A stretch of DNA of 64,000 bases from Pedobacter sandarakinus (GTDB lineage: Bacteria > Bacteroidota > Bacteroidia > Sphingobacteriales > Sphingobacteriaceae), in contig NZ_JAPIVG010000008.1 in the NCBI RefSeq assembly GCF_026240095.1, positions 1 through 64,000 on the forward strand. The letters are read 5' to 3'. The notes beneath the pieces are model-generated. The model saw only the letters and a program-made list of their open reading frames with translations. It was not told where the DNA came from and made no database searches. Below are positions 17,706 through 26,063 of the stretch, piece by piece. Positions within the stretch are counted from its first letter, which is position 1. Every line of letters begins with the position of its first letter. The position numbers were made by a program, and so were the translations under genes.

Positions 17706-18905
17706 ATGAACAGAAGAAATTTTTTAAGAAATACAGGTTTCGTGGCAGCAGGTTCTTTATTTGTTCCTGCGTTTATGAAACCGCTAGAGGCCATGGCGCT
17801 AGGTGAGCTAAGCCTATATAAAAATTTAGTAGTGGTACAACTTTCTGGTGGTAACGATGGTCTAAATACCGTTGTTCCTTTTGGAAACGATATTTACTAC
17901 CAAAAAAGACGAGGCATTGCCATAAAGCCAGAGGAGGTAATTAAGCTGAATGATATGCAGGGACTAAACCCCAACATGAAGGCACTGCAAGAAATTTACG
18001 ACCAAGGCTGGATGACTATCATTAATGATGTAGGTTACCCAAATCCCGATCGTTCTCACTTCCGCTCGATGGATATTTGGCAAACCGGTAGCGATAGCAA
18101 CCAATTTCTATCTACTGGGTGGATTGGCCGTTATTTAGACAGCAACTGCCAAACCTGCAAATTCCCTTATACCGCCATCGAAGTAGACGATTCTTTATCG
18201 CTGGCCATGAAGGGGCAAACTAAAAAAGGTATCGCCCTAAAAGATCCTGCAGCATTGTACCGCAACACCAACGATCCATTTTTTAAAGCCATGCTGCAAA
18301 GCGATAAAGAGCATCTGGATGAAGATAACTTGGGTTATCTATACAAAACCATGATCGAAACGCAATCATCAGCAAGCTATATTCAAAATACCTCAAAAAT
18401 TTATCAATCAAAATCTACTTACCCACAGAGTGGTTTCGCCAATCAGCTAAAAACAGTGTCTAAGTTTATTTCGTCGGGCTTAAAAACAAGGGTATATTAT
18501 GTTTCCCTCAGCGGTTTCGATACTCACGTAAACCAAATTAACCAACAGGGCAACCTGCTTAAACAGTATAGCGAAGGTATGGCCGCATTCTTAAAAGACC
18601 TAAAAACCAACAACAAATTAGAAGATACCTTGGTGGTAACCTTCTCCGAATTTGGCCGCAGGGTAGAGCAAAATGCCAGCAATGGTACCGACCACGGCAC
18701 CGCCAATAACATGTTTGTTTTTGGAGGCCGTTTAAAAAAACAAGGTATCTTCAACTCAGCACCAAACTTAAGCGATTTAGATACCGGCGATCTAAAATAT
18801 CAACTCGACTTTAGACAGGTTTACGGTACCATTTTAGATAAATGGCTCGATGTAAACAATGCCGATATCTTGAATAAAAAGTTTAATACCCTAGATTTTA
18901 TTTAA
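17706..18905 (+). CDS. DUF1501 protein with twin-arginine signal
   Basis: 399 aa. The N-terminus MNRRNFLRNTGFVAAGSLFV is a Tat-type signal (Arg3-Arg4, then a hydrophobic stretch), indicating export of a folded, possibly metal-containing protein. The body has DUF1501 hallmarks: NLVVVQLSGGNDGLNTVVPF, NDVGYPNPDRSHFRSMDIWQ, YVSLSGFDTHVNQ, TFSEFGRRVEQNASNGTDHG and a closing NVFGGRL-like segment (NNMFVFGGRL). The Asp, His and Thr positions suggest an alkaline-phosphatase/sulfatase-like fold. It is coupled to the upstream DUF1800 gene (19-nt gap). Tat components are encoded elsewhere in this window (58953-59521). Substrate unknown. Confidence 0.88.
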   Translation: MNRRNFLRNTGFVAAGSLFVPAFMKPLEAMALGELSLYKNLVVVQLSGGNDGLNTVVPFGNDIYYQKRRGIAIKPEEVIKLNDMQGLNPNMKALQEIYDQGWMTIINDVGYPNPDRSHFRSMDIWQTGSDSNQFLSTGWIGRYLDSNCQTCKFPYTAIEVDDSLSLAMKGQTKKGIALKDPAALYRNTNDPFFKAMLQSDKEHLDEDNLGYLYKTMIETQSSASYIQNTSKIYQSKSTYPQSGFANQLKTVSKFISSGLKTRVYYVSLSGFDTHVNQINQQGNLLKQYSEGMAAFLKDLKTNNKLEDTLVVTFSEFGRRVEQNASNGTDHGTANNMFVFGGRLKKQGIFNSAPNLSDLDTGDLKYQLDFRQVYGTILDKWLDVNNADILNKKFNTLDFI

Positions 18906-18910
18906 TTTTC

Positions 18911-19022
18911 TGGAAAGCAAAACCTGCATATCATAGCTGAGCTTCGGTCCCGCTATTCGCAAAAAAAAGCCCACTATCATAAGCAAATTGGGGCTTTTTT
19001 TTGCTGCTATCGGGTTTATTTT
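18911..19022 (-). repeat. Dispersed ~100-bp repeat, copy 2
   Basis: Opens TGGAAAGCAAAACCTGCAT, has GGTCCCGCT in the middle and closes CTATCGGGTTTATTTTA. The interior has been replaced or extended by a terminator-like hairpin (18961-19002). Same orientation as the copy at 10045. Confidence 0.55.
18961..19002. terminator. Bidirectional intrinsic terminator after the DUF1501 gene
   Basis: AAAAAAAAGCCC (18961-18972) pairs with GGGCTTTTTTTT (18991-19002). The stem carries an A-run and a T-run, so it could work in both directions. Confidence 0.8.
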
Positions 19023-19340
19023 AGAACTGTCTGTTAAACATAAAAAAGCCACTTTCAGGGAAAACGCTAAATACATTTGACTTCGCAAAAGGTTAGCTAT
19101 TCTAGCATTTAGGAGCTAATATATTGCCAGCTGTTGAATATAACTTAACCACCCCGTCTGTTCCGCATCCACGCCTCCAACGGATGGGGAATAGCAAATC
19201 GCGTTCGTTAATAGTTTGATAACACCTCACCTACTTCGAAAGATGACAAAACCAAGTTGAGAGATGATAACCCAAACCCATAATTTATACTTCATTTTGT
19301 AACATTCTAATTTGGATGCAATCTTAACCTAAAAACAAAA
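19023..19340. other. Gene-free stretch with a second GC-rich repeat copy
   Basis: No credible reading frame. Contains the inverted, degenerate copy of the GC-rich element at 19147-19191 (AACCACCCCG ... ATGGGGAAT, compare 22-63). No other structure was recognised. Confidence 0.5.
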
Positions 19341-19709
19341 ATGAACTTTTTAGGTAACATCATCTGGATAATTTTTGGTGGTATTTTTATATTCTTCGAG
19401 TATATTATTGGGGGCTTAATACTTTGCCTTACTATTGTTGGCATTCCCTTTGGCATTCAATGCTTTAAATTTGCCATTGTTGGCTTGGCCCCTTTTGGCA
19501 TCAAAATTACCGATACCTCATCAAACACAGGATGCCTTTCTACCGTAATGAATTTAATTTGGCTGGTGTGCGGCGGCTTTTGGATTGCCCTAACACATTT
19601 ATTTTTTGGCTTGCTTTTTTGCGTTACAATAATAGGGATCCCGTTTGGCAGGCAGCATTTTAAGTTAATGAACCTGGCTTTTACGCCCTTCGGAAAATCG
19701 ATCTCTTAA
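19341..19709 (+). CDS. yccF: YccF-family inner membrane protein
   Basis: 122-aa membrane protein made of two similar halves, each a hydrophobic hairpin ending in the repeated signature TIVGIPFG (IVGIPFGIQCFKFA near 34-47 and IIGIPFGRQHFKLMNLAFTP near 100-119). That duplication, together with LAPFGIKI and FTPFGKSI, identifies the YccF domain family. No substrate or partner is known for it. It is a single gene flanked by repeat-rich intergenic DNA. Confidence 0.85.
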   Translation: MNFLGNIIWIIFGGIFIFFEYIIGGLILCLTIVGIPFGIQCFKFAIVGLAPFGIKITDTSSNTGCLSTVMNLIWLVCGGFWIALTHLFFGLLFCVTIIGIPFGRQHFKLMNLAFTPFGKSIS

Positions 19710-19744
19710 GCAATAGACCAACAGCTTGCTCAAAAAAATGCGAA

Positions 19745-19845
19745 TTACGCCCGTACTATAGCCCCAATTGAAATGGAAAGCCCACAGCCCAATTTTTCAT
19801 TGGGCGAGGACTTGCAATGGAAAGTGGGACTGCTGCAACAAATGT
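19745..19845 (+). repeat. Dispersed ~100-bp repeat, copy 3
   Basis: Contains CCCCAATTGAAATGGAAAGC at the left and GGAAAGTGGGACTGCTGCAAC at the right, matching the plus-orientation reading of the family also seen at 27726 and 35777. A CCCAATTTTTCATTGGG hairpin lies in the middle. Confidence 0.5.
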
Positions 19846-19862
19846 GTACTACACTTGCGCTT

Positions 19863-20843
19863 CTAATCTTGCGCAATTAAACCCAAAGCTTTCGAATGCG
19901 CAATGGCTTCGTTGCTATCAACAAAAAGACAAGTACTTACCCCCTTATCCTCAATTTTTTGCAACGTAATTTTCGTGTCCTCAGCATTTGCTGGCACAAT
20001 GTTCCGAATGTAAACCGCAGCGATATTTACCGGATATTTTTCTACAATAGAGGCATAAATGTGTGGATCCTGCTGAGAATTATCGCCAAAGAATACAAAC
20101 TTTTGGTTTGGAAATGCATCCAAAATCCGCATTACCCTAAGCAGCTTCCCTTCATGCCCTGTCTTTCCTGTCTTAATCAAATCTTTCCAACGTTTTAGGG
20201 TATTTAGCAGAAAAGCCCCATCGGGAAGCTTATTAAAGTGAAAAGTTTCAACCAGGTAATCGTACAAATTCCATTCGCTGCTACTCACATAAAAAAAAGG
20301 GTTCGGTTGGTCTTTCTCGGTATGTGCCAAAGCCAGTTGTTGGTAATGGCTTGCAGCTTCTGGAAAGGTTTTGCGGGTATGTGGATTTTTGATAAAAAGC
20401 TCTCTTAGCCGGCGGCCAATTGTTGCCGAATGAGATACCATTACGGTGTCGTCTACATCAGAGATGAACCCATATTGTGTAATGTGTGGTACATAAACTT
20501 TTCCTTCGCCACTATTTAATACGTTTCCCTGCTCATCTAACGCATCTACTTTAACAAAATGCCAACCCCCGGCAACGTCTTCTTCGGCCTCCCATTCAAA
20601 TTTAAAAAAGCCATCTTTTTCGGTTTTGTTGTAAACCGTTTGACCGAAAAACTGCAACCTTACCGACAAAGAAGGGTAAGGCTTTAAGATAAAAAGCTTT
20701 AGTAGGTGGATAATGTTGATGAAAATATTATTGCTAAAAATTTGCTGTGTTTTTGCTTTCTTTTTAAATACATGACCATATACTACTAGATTATGTTTGT
20801 GCCCATAACCACGATAAACTTTTACACTAACACTTTTATTCAT
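19863..20843 (-). CDS. App1-type (DUF2183) phosphatidate phosphatase domain protein
   Basis: 326 aa. The N-terminal ~115 residues form a beta-rich region, and the C-terminal part is the APP1 catalytic domain. The phosphatase signature is FISDVDDTV (DxDxT, Asp129, Asp131 and Thr133). It is followed by FYVSSSEWNLYDYL and FVFFGDNSQQDPHIY, consistent with haloacid-dehalogenase-like chemistry. Yeast App1 dephosphorylates phosphatidate to diacylglycerol; that substrate is transferred here by homology only. ATG at 20843 is chosen over an in-frame TTG at 20867. It is divergent from a diacylglycerol-kinase-like gene with 54 nt between starts, which would catalyse the opposing reaction. Confidence 0.8.
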   Translation of the reverse strand: MNKSVSVKVYRGYGHKHNLVVYGHVFKKKAKTQQIFSNNIFINIIHLLKLFILKPYPSLSVRLQFFGQTVYNKTEKDGFFKFEWEAEEDVAGGWHFVKVDALDEQGNVLNSGEGKVYVPHITQYGFISDVDDTVMVSHSATIGRRLRELFIKNPHTRKTFPEAASHYQQLALAHTEKDQPNPFFYVSSSEWNLYDYLVETFHFNKLPDGAFLLNTLKRWKDLIKTGKTGHEGKLLRVMRILDAFPNQKFVFFGDNSQQDPHIYASIVEKYPVNIAAVYIRNIVPANAEDTKITLQKIEDKGVSTCLFVDSNEAIAHSKALGLIAQD

Positions 20844-20897
20844 TGATAGTAAAACAGAGTTAGGCAAAACTTGTTTGTGTGTAAAGCCATAAGAAAG

Positions 20898-21752
20898 ATG
20901 AAATTGCTATTTATTGTAAATCCGGGTTCTGGAAGTCATGATATTGACTTGAAGGAAGTAATTTCTACGCACTTTGCTGATAAAGATAGCTCAGTTGAAA
21001 TTTTTGAACTCCCTGAAGATTGCGACATTGAAAAGATTAAGCAAAAAATAAATCAGGAAAAAGCAGATCGGGTTGTTGCTGTTGGTGGCGATGGAACCTT
21101 AAAACTGGTTGCCGAATGCCTGTTAAACACGGATACTCCCATTGGCATCATTCCCGCCGGATCTGCAAATGGGATGGCCAAAGAACTGGGTATCCCTACC
21201 GATATTGAGTTGGCACTGGATGTAGTGGAACAAGGTACACCACGTAAAATACATGCAGTTAAACTTAACGATGAAATTTGTATTCATCTATCTGATTTGG
21301 GCTTTAATGCCTATTTGGTTAAAAAATTTGATATGCTACCTGACCGTGGCATGTGGGGATATGCAAAAGCAACATGGCATGCGCTATGGAACCATAAGCG
21401 GATGCAAGTAGAACTAAATATTGAAGGTAAGCATATAAAATCTGCTGCTGCAATGGTAGCCATAGCCAATGCCACCATGTATGGTACCGGCCTGAAGATA
21501 AATCCTGACGGAAAATTAGACGATAATCTGTTTGAAATTGTAGTAGTTAAAGATTATTCTTATCTCGAAATCTTAAAAATCTGGCTAACTAAAATTCCGT
21601 TTAACCCAAAGAAAATCGAAGTTTTTCAAACGGAAGAGGTGAAAATATCATCTAAACATAAAGTCCATTTCCAGGTTGATGGCGAATATGTTGGCAAAGT
21701 AAATACAGTTGAAGCTAAAATTTTACCTGCTGCCATTACCGTAATTACCTAG
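20898..21752 (+). CDS. Diacylglycerol kinase-like lipid kinase (YegS/DgkB family)
   Basis: 284 aa of the DAGK catalytic-domain family. NPGSGSHDI near the N-terminus and VVAVGGDGTLKLVAECL (GGDGT nucleotide-binding motif near residue 63) are diagnostic, as are PIGIIPAGSANGMAKELGIP and LGFNAYLVKKF. Such enzymes phosphorylate diacylglycerol or related lipids. ATG at 20898 is used because the family begins KLLFIVNPGSG; the upstream in-frame TTG adds nine residues without support. It is divergent from the App1-type gene, and its 3' end overlaps the convergent membrane-protein gene by 8 nt. Confidence 0.88.
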   Translation: MKLLFIVNPGSGSHDIDLKEVISTHFADKDSSVEIFELPEDCDIEKIKQKINQEKADRVVAVGGDGTLKLVAECLLNTDTPIGIIPAGSANGMAKELGIPTDIELALDVVEQGTPRKIHAVKLNDEICIHLSDLGFNAYLVKKFDMLPDRGMWGYAKATWHALWNHKRMQVELNIEGKHIKSAAAMVAIANATMYGTGLKINPDGKLDDNLFEIVVVKDYSYLEILKIWLTKIPFNPKKIEVFQTEEVKISSKHKVHFQVDGEYVGKVNTVEAKILPAAITVIT

Positions 21753-22137
21753 GCAATTTCCGATGGAGTTTAACAGTGAAGTATAGTCGGAAAACCTCTG
21801 CAATAAAACAAAGCTTAAAAAGAATGGTAAACCAACCATCGCTTAGGCCAAACCATTCGGGAAGAAATGTAATAAAACCGAAAGAAAAAATCCATACCAC
21901 CAGGCGGAAAGGGAATTGGATATAATACATAATAAATCCAAATGACTTGAATAAGGCCAAGCCAACTGCAGAGATAAAGAGTGAAACGAACACAAATAGG
22001 GTGAAGTAAACTTTTACCTGCGATAAGGTTTGATCGGGAATGAGATTGAGATGGGTGACCATGCCCCAAAACTGCTTCATTAGCAGCAGTATACTAATAA
22101 CATCAAGCAAAGCAAAAAACCTGGCTGTATTTTTCAT
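21745..22137 (-). CDS. Small hypothetical membrane protein
   Basis: 130 aa with about four hydrophobic segments (near 8-26, 41-62, 75-95 and 102-122) and a basic C-terminus. I do not recognise the family. Its ATG directly abuts the TAA of the TonB-like gene upstream on the same strand, so the two are probably translationally coupled. Its 3' end overlaps the convergent lipid-kinase gene by 8 nt. Confidence 0.6.
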   Translation of the reverse strand: MKNTARFFALLDVISILLLMKQFWGMVTHLNLIPDQTLSQVKVYFTLFVFVSLFISAVGLALFKSFGFIMYYIQFPFRLVVWIFSFGFITFLPEWFGLSDGWFTILFKLCFIAEVFRLYFTVKLHRKLPR

Positions 22138-22791
22138 TTATTGGCAGTACTTGGATAGATACTCATCTGCTAAGCTACTACCCATATGCTTAACAAACAA
22201 AAAATCTTCACATGCGCCCTGCCTATCTCCTTGCTTTATTTTTTTTAGCCCGTTCTCAATCCTGGAATTAAGGTATTCATCATCTATCCCTAACTGCTTC
22301 TTAATTGCGATAAATTGCACTTCTTGACCGGGTTGCGCCTTATCAATGTTTTTATAGAAATTGATTACTGAATTGGTAAGTTCTTCTTCTGCCCGGTATG
22401 CTTGGATGGATGTTTGGATATCGCTACTTGATCTGCCTTCACAGTTATAGCCCTGGAGCTTAAAAGTTACTGGAACAATTACAGAGGTGGTGGTATCGTA
22501 GTTAGCTGGCACCTGCCACTTTCCGCTGCTCATCCTTACCAAACGCAAAGCTTCTTCATCTAAATCAGATAAAATGCCCTTACTTATTTTCGAATAAAAA
22601 ACCTTGCCATCTTGATCTAGTTTGAAACTTACATTAACCGTTCCCTGGATGCAATTTGCTTTCGAAAAACCCGGATAAATGGTGTTATTGCGCAAGAAGT
22701 CTGACCATCCGCTCTTGCCAGATTTAAATTGCAGTTGCGCATTGCAAACAAAAGCACTAATCAAAAAAATAAAAATCAACAACTTCCTCAT
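22138..22791 (-). CDS. Secreted protein with TonB C-terminal-like domain
   Basis: 217 aa. A signal peptide covers about residues 1-20 (MRKLLIFIFLISAFVCNAQ). Residues about 28-110 resemble the TonB C-terminal domain: CIQGTVNVSFKLDQDGKVF, SDLDEEALRLVRMSSGKWQV and VIVPVTFKLQ. A helical C-terminus with 'QGDRQGACEDF' (compare TPR-like Sel1 or small secreted repeat proteins) follows. Real TonB has an N-terminal membrane anchor and a proline-rich linker. Here a cleavable-looking signal and no linker argue that it is not a classical energy transducer. ATG at 22791 is preferred to an upstream TTG. Confidence 0.7.
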   Translation of the reverse strand: MRKLLIFIFLISAFVCNAQLQFKSGKSGWSDFLRNNTIYPGFSKANCIQGTVNVSFKLDQDGKVFYSKISKGILSDLDEEALRLVRMSSGKWQVPANYDTTTSVIVPVTFKLQGYNCEGRSSSDIQTSIQAYRAEEELTNSVINFYKNIDKAQPGQEVQFIAIKKQLGIDDEYLNSRIENGLKKIKQGDRQGACEDFLFVKHMGSSLADEYLSKYCQ

Positions 22792-22802
22792 TGTTACCAA
22801 TT

Positions 22803-22832
22803 TAATAAAAAAAGCCTGCTTTTAAGAGGCTT
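22803..22832 (-). terminator. Intrinsic terminator of the M23 gene
   Basis: AAGCCT (22812-22817) pairs with AGGCTT (22827-22832); on the minus strand the hairpin is followed by a T-run. It lies 20 nt past the M23 stop and ends the rbfA-trhA-M23 unit. Confidence 0.75.
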
Positions 22833-22851
22833 CGACAGAAAACTTACATTT

Positions 22852-23544
22852 TTATTTCAAACTGAAAGTGCGCTTCAAGATTAAATTTGGGTCTGGGCAA
22901 TTGGCCAGGTATTGCGATCGCTCGCTAAATTTGCAAACCCCAGGGTAATCGCCTTTAAGTCCATACATGTTTTTTATAATCTGAAAATGCAAATGGGGCG
23001 GCCAATAACCGTTTTCTTCTTTTAAACCTAGGGTAGCAAACTGCTCCCCAGCGCTAATATGCTTACCAACTACTAAATTGTTAAGAGATGCTAGGCTTAA
23101 ATGCCCGTATAGTACGTTAAATTCAAATCCGTCTATATTGTAGCTTAAAATTATCGTTGCGCCATAATCGCCAAAGTTGTTGTTGTTGGCAAAACTATGC
23201 ACCGTGGCATCGTAAAAATTGTAAATTGGTGTTAGTGCCGGCGCCCAGATGTCTACCCCCAAATGTAACCTTCTGGGTTCTTCCCCTGCATCAAAATGTG
23301 CACTTCGAGCATAAATGGTTCGGTGTTCATCGTAACCACCAATACCATGAGAAGCACCATTTTTAGCCAAATGCTGATTAATCCATGTCGCGAACGATTC
23401 GGTGTCGCCCAAAATTTCGGGGGTTAGCGCTGCATTGGTGGCCGTAAAATCCAGTTCAAGGACTTTATCTGTGCCAGGGTTAAAATCTACAACATGGTGC
23501 AGCTTTTCAAAATTAGCGGCGATAACTTGATCAAAAGGTTTCAT
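22852..23544 (-). CDS. Stand-alone M23-type metallopeptidase-like protein without signal peptide
   Basis: 230 aa. LytM/M23 zinc-ligand motifs are present: HLGVDIW (HxxxD) and PPHLHFQ (HxH), with the typical YGHLS and GDYGATIILSY segments, so the active site looks intact. There is no signal peptide or membrane anchor with the ATG at 23544; the longer reading adds eighteen residues by a TTG start inside the previous gene. The sequence style (FDAGEEPRRLHLGVD, NGYWPPHLHFQI) resembles the M23-like module found fused to class III aminotransferases and choline-kinase-like domains more than cell-wall hydrolases. It begins 1 nt after the trhA stop. A cytoplasmic non-peptidoglycan role is inference. 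Confidence 0.75.
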   Translation of the reverse strand: MKPFDQVIAANFEKLHHVVDFNPGTDKVLELDFTATNAALTPEILGDTESFATWINQHLAKNGASHGIGGYDEHRTIYARSAHFDAGEEPRRLHLGVDIWAPALTPIYNFYDATVHSFANNNNFGDYGATIILSYNIDGFEFNVLYGHLSLASLNNLVVGKHISAGEQFATLGLKEENGYWPPHLHFQIIKNMYGLKGDYPGVCKFSERSQYLANCPDPNLILKRTFSLK

Positions 23545-23545
23545 T

Positions 23546-24175
23546 TCACTTGAAGATGTAAATGTAGTTGTAAATGTAATGAGCAAGTGCGCCTCCAATA
23601 ACGAAGAGGTGCCAAAGCTCGTGGCTATGCATCCAGCGGTACATCTGTTTGTCTTTAGCGTAAAAATAGGTGCCGCTTATGTACAAAACACCGCCCAGCA
23701 GCAACCAGAAAATAGCACCGATGGATAAGGTAATGAGCATTTTTTGTAACAGCGGAACTATCAAACAGCCCATTAATATATAAATCGACACCGAGATTAA
23801 AGTGCTTTTGAGCCGATTAAAAACTTTCAATAAGCAGCCTACAAGAGCAATAAGCCAAACAATAGTAAAAAGCCCCCAACGCAAATAGCCATCGAACACC
23901 AATAGTGCAGTGGGCGTATAAGAACCGGCAATCATTAAGTAAATACAACAATGGTCTAACTTTTGCCAAAACCGAATGCCATAATCACTGGCCGGATAGC
24001 CATGATACATAGCACTTACCGAAAAGAGAACAAACATCCCGATGCTATAGATCCACGCTGCTGTAAATGCTATTGGCGTATGGCATTTAACTAACAAAAA
24101 ATAACCCGCAGGGATTGCTACCAATGCGGGTATAAAATGTGTAAAAAAATTAACGGGTTCTCTTAACTTTCTCAA
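23546..24175 (-). CDS. trhA: Hemolysin III / TrhA family (PAQR) membrane protein
   Basis: 209-aa seven-helix membrane protein of the PAQR superfamily. EPVNFFTHFIPALVAI opens the family, SAMYHG and QKLDHCCIYLMIAGSYTP supply conserved Ser, His and Asp, and HSHELWHLFVIGGALAHY has the two metal-ligand histidines of the last helix. Bacterial members affect membrane-energetic homeostasis; haemolytic activity is a historical name. No ATG lies near the 5' end: a TTG 4 nt after the rbfA stop fits the family N-terminus, so a TTG start with translational coupling is likely. Confidence 0.88.
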   Translation of the reverse strand: MRKLREPVNFFTHFIPALVAIPAGYFLLVKCHTPIAFTAAWIYSIGMFVLFSVSAMYHGYPASDYGIRFWQKLDHCCIYLMIAGSYTPTALLVFDGYLRWGLFTIVWLIALVGCLLKVFNRLKSTLISVSIYILMGCLIVPLLQKMLITLSIGAIFWLLLGGVLYISGTYFYAKDKQMYRWMHSHELWHLFVIGGALAHYIYNYIYIFK

Positions 24176-24179
24176 AGTA

Positions 24180-24560
24180 TTACTCTTCGTTGTCCTCTTC
24201 TTTTTGCCTTGGTTCTTTCGCTATTTTATCGAAAAGGTGATCCATCCGTTCTACATATTCGTTGGTGTCATCTACAAAAAAAGTAAGCTCTGGCACTACC
24301 CTTACCTGGTGGCGAATCCTGGCACCTAGCTTATACCTTATTTCACCTGCATGTGCATTAACTGTGTTAATAGATAATGTTGTGTTGGTGGTGTTAAAAA
24401 AGCTTAGATAAACTTTTGCTACTGCTAAATCTGGTGAAACCCTAACCCGGGTAATAGTTACCAGGGTATTAGGCAAAAAGGCAGCGCCTTCTCGTTGAAA
24501 AACCTGTGCTAACTCTTCCTGTAGTACTCCTGCAAATTTCTGCTGACGTTTACTTTCCAT
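24180..24560 (-). CDS. rbfA: Ribosome-binding factor A
   Basis: 126-aa KH-fold assembly factor for the 30S subunit, acting on the 16S 5' helix. Recognisable segments are RQQKFAGVLQEELAQVFQRE, VTITRVRVSPDLAVAKVYLS (the most conserved block) and RVVPELTFFVDDTNEYVERM. The acidic and basic tail KEPRQKEEDNEE is normal. It is first in a minus-strand unit with trhA (4-nt gap) and the M23-like gene. Confidence 0.95.
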   Translation of the reverse strand: MESKRQQKFAGVLQEELAQVFQREGAAFLPNTLVTITRVRVSPDLAVAKVYLSFFNTTNTTLSINTVNAHAGEIRYKLGARIRHQVRVVPELTFFVDDTNEYVERMDHLFDKIAKEPRQKEEDNEE

Positions 24561-24648
24561 AATTTTCCTTCTATCTCAATCTAGGCCCTTGGCAGACCAT
24601 CCTGAATCTATTGCCGACACGAAATCTTACGTTGCTCGACCTAATAAA

Positions 24649-25839
24649 CTAATATAACAAATTACTATCGTACGGGTACCTAGCCACATGAGCATCTTTT
24701 ACCTTATCGTATAGCAATGTTTTAAACTCTTCTATATTTTCCTTTTCGGTAGCCGAAATAAACAACACAGGTACTTTGCCATGACTCATCCAGCTTTTTT
24801 TAAAATCATCCAAACTTAGCTTTCCGTCGTCGTCTTCATTGTCTACCTCTGGCGAAACATAAGCATCTATCTTGTTAAACACCAAAATCATGTCTTTATC
24901 TACTGCACCAATATCTTTTAAAGTTTCATTTACGGTATTAATCTGGTCTTCGAAATTAGGATGCGATACATCTACTACGTGGATGAGTAAATCAGCCTCC
25001 CGAACTTCGTCTAGGGTAGATTTGAAGCACTCTACCAAATGGTGAGGTAATTTCCTAATAAATCCTACTGTATCTGATAATAAGAAAGGAAGATTTTCGA
25101 TAACCACCTTTCTAACCGTTGTATCCAGCGTAGCGAACAGCTTATTCTCTGCAAATACCTCCGATTTTGAAAGCATATTCATGATAGTAGATTTACCTAC
25201 GTTGGTATAACCGACCAGGGCAACACGAATTAATTGTCCCCGATTTTTTCGCTGCGTTTCATTTTGTTTATCGATATTTCTTAAACGCTCCTTAAGCAAG
25301 GAAATCTTATTTAAAATAATCCGCCTGTCACTTTCAATTTGCGTTTCACCAGGTCCACGCATACCAATACCACCTTTCTGACGTTCAAGGTGGGTCCACA
25401 TACCGGTTAACCGAGGTAAAACATATTGCAATTGCGCCAGTTCTACCTGAGTTTTCGCCTGTGCCGTTTGGGCCCTGCTTGCGAAAATATCTAAGATGAG
25501 ATTACTTCTATCTAAAACTTTCACCCCCAACTCTCTGTCGATGTTACGCAGTTGAGATGGCGAAAGTTCATCATCGAAAACAACGGTATCAATCTCCTCA
25601 GATTTAACGTAGGCTTTAATTTCTTCTAATTTCCCGGTACCCACGAAAGTGGCACGCTCTGGTTTAAGCATTTTCTGCGTAAAAACCTTTTCTACCTTCC
25701 CTCCTGCAGTATCTACCAAGAAGGCGAGCTCGTCTAAATATTCCTTTGTTTGCTCTTCCTTCTCTCCCGGGGTAACTACTCCGACCAAAATGGCTCGCTC
25801 CTGCTTGATCGCAGTATCATAAAATTTTTGTTTTCCCAT
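24649..25839 (-). CDS. hflX: Ribosome-associated GTPase HflX
   Basis: 396-aa GTPase that splits stalled or hibernating 70S ribosomes. An N-terminal domain (AILVGVVTPGE ... VDTAGGKV) and a coiled-coil linker carrying GMRGPGETQIESDRR lead to the G domain: G1 GYTNVGKST, G3 DTVGFIRKLPHHLV and G4 NKID. ATG at 25839 is chosen because the upstream extension begins at TTG and runs through the promoter -7 element at 25851-25858. It is probably a single-gene unit: rbfA lies 88 nt downstream. Confidence 0.95.
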   Translation of the reverse strand: MGKQKFYDTAIKQERAILVGVVTPGEKEEQTKEYLDELAFLVDTAGGKVEKVFTQKMLKPERATFVGTGKLEEIKAYVKSEEIDTVVFDDELSPSQLRNIDRELGVKVLDRSNLILDIFASRAQTAQAKTQVELAQLQYVLPRLTGMWTHLERQKGGIGMRGPGETQIESDRRIILNKISLLKERLRNIDKQNETQRKNRGQLIRVALVGYTNVGKSTIMNMLSKSEVFAENKLFATLDTTVRKVVIENLPFLLSDTVGFIRKLPHHLVECFKSTLDEVREADLLIHVVDVSHPNFEDQINTVNETLKDIGAVDKDMILVFNKIDAYVSPEVDNEDDDGKLSLDDFKKSWMSHGKVPVLFISATEKENIEEFKTLLYDKVKDAHVARYPYDSNLLY

Positions 25840-25850
25840 GTAATTATGTA

Positions 25851-25858
25851 CAAAGATA
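25851..25858 (-). promoter_or_regulatory. Promoter -7 element of hflX
   Basis: TATCTTTG on the minus strand, 11 nt upstream of the hflX ATG, matches TAnnTTTG. No good TTTG is present at the usual upstream spacing, so this is a partial match. Confidence 0.5.
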
Positions 25859-26029
25859 CAAAATTTGCAAATTGTATTAGACCTAGGCATGCCTGGCAAA
25901 TGTGGCAATCAAGCAAAGCTAATTTTCCTTCTCGAAATTGGTAAGTCAGTTATATTTGGTCTAATGTCTAACTTATCAACATACCTGTTTTTAATTTTGT
26001 TTTCGACCTGAAAATCAAAGCTGCATTTA

Positions 26030-26052
26030 TTTACATATTTTAGGCATGTAAA
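26030..26052. promoter_or_regulatory. Inverted repeat upstream of pnuC
   Basis: TTTACAT (26030-26036) and ATGTAAA (26046-26052) are perfect inverted arms separated by 9 nt, ending 11 nt before the pnuC ATG. Spacing of about 1.5 helical turns suits a dimeric regulator. Which one is unknown, and chance occurrence in AT-rich DNA is possible. Confidence 0.35.
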
Positions 26053-26063
26053 CCATTTTAAGT

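Noticed and set aside
26000-26063. Riboswitch upstream of pnuC
   Set aside because: Only a short 7-bp inverted repeat is present; the leader is too short for a TPP or NAD riboswitch.
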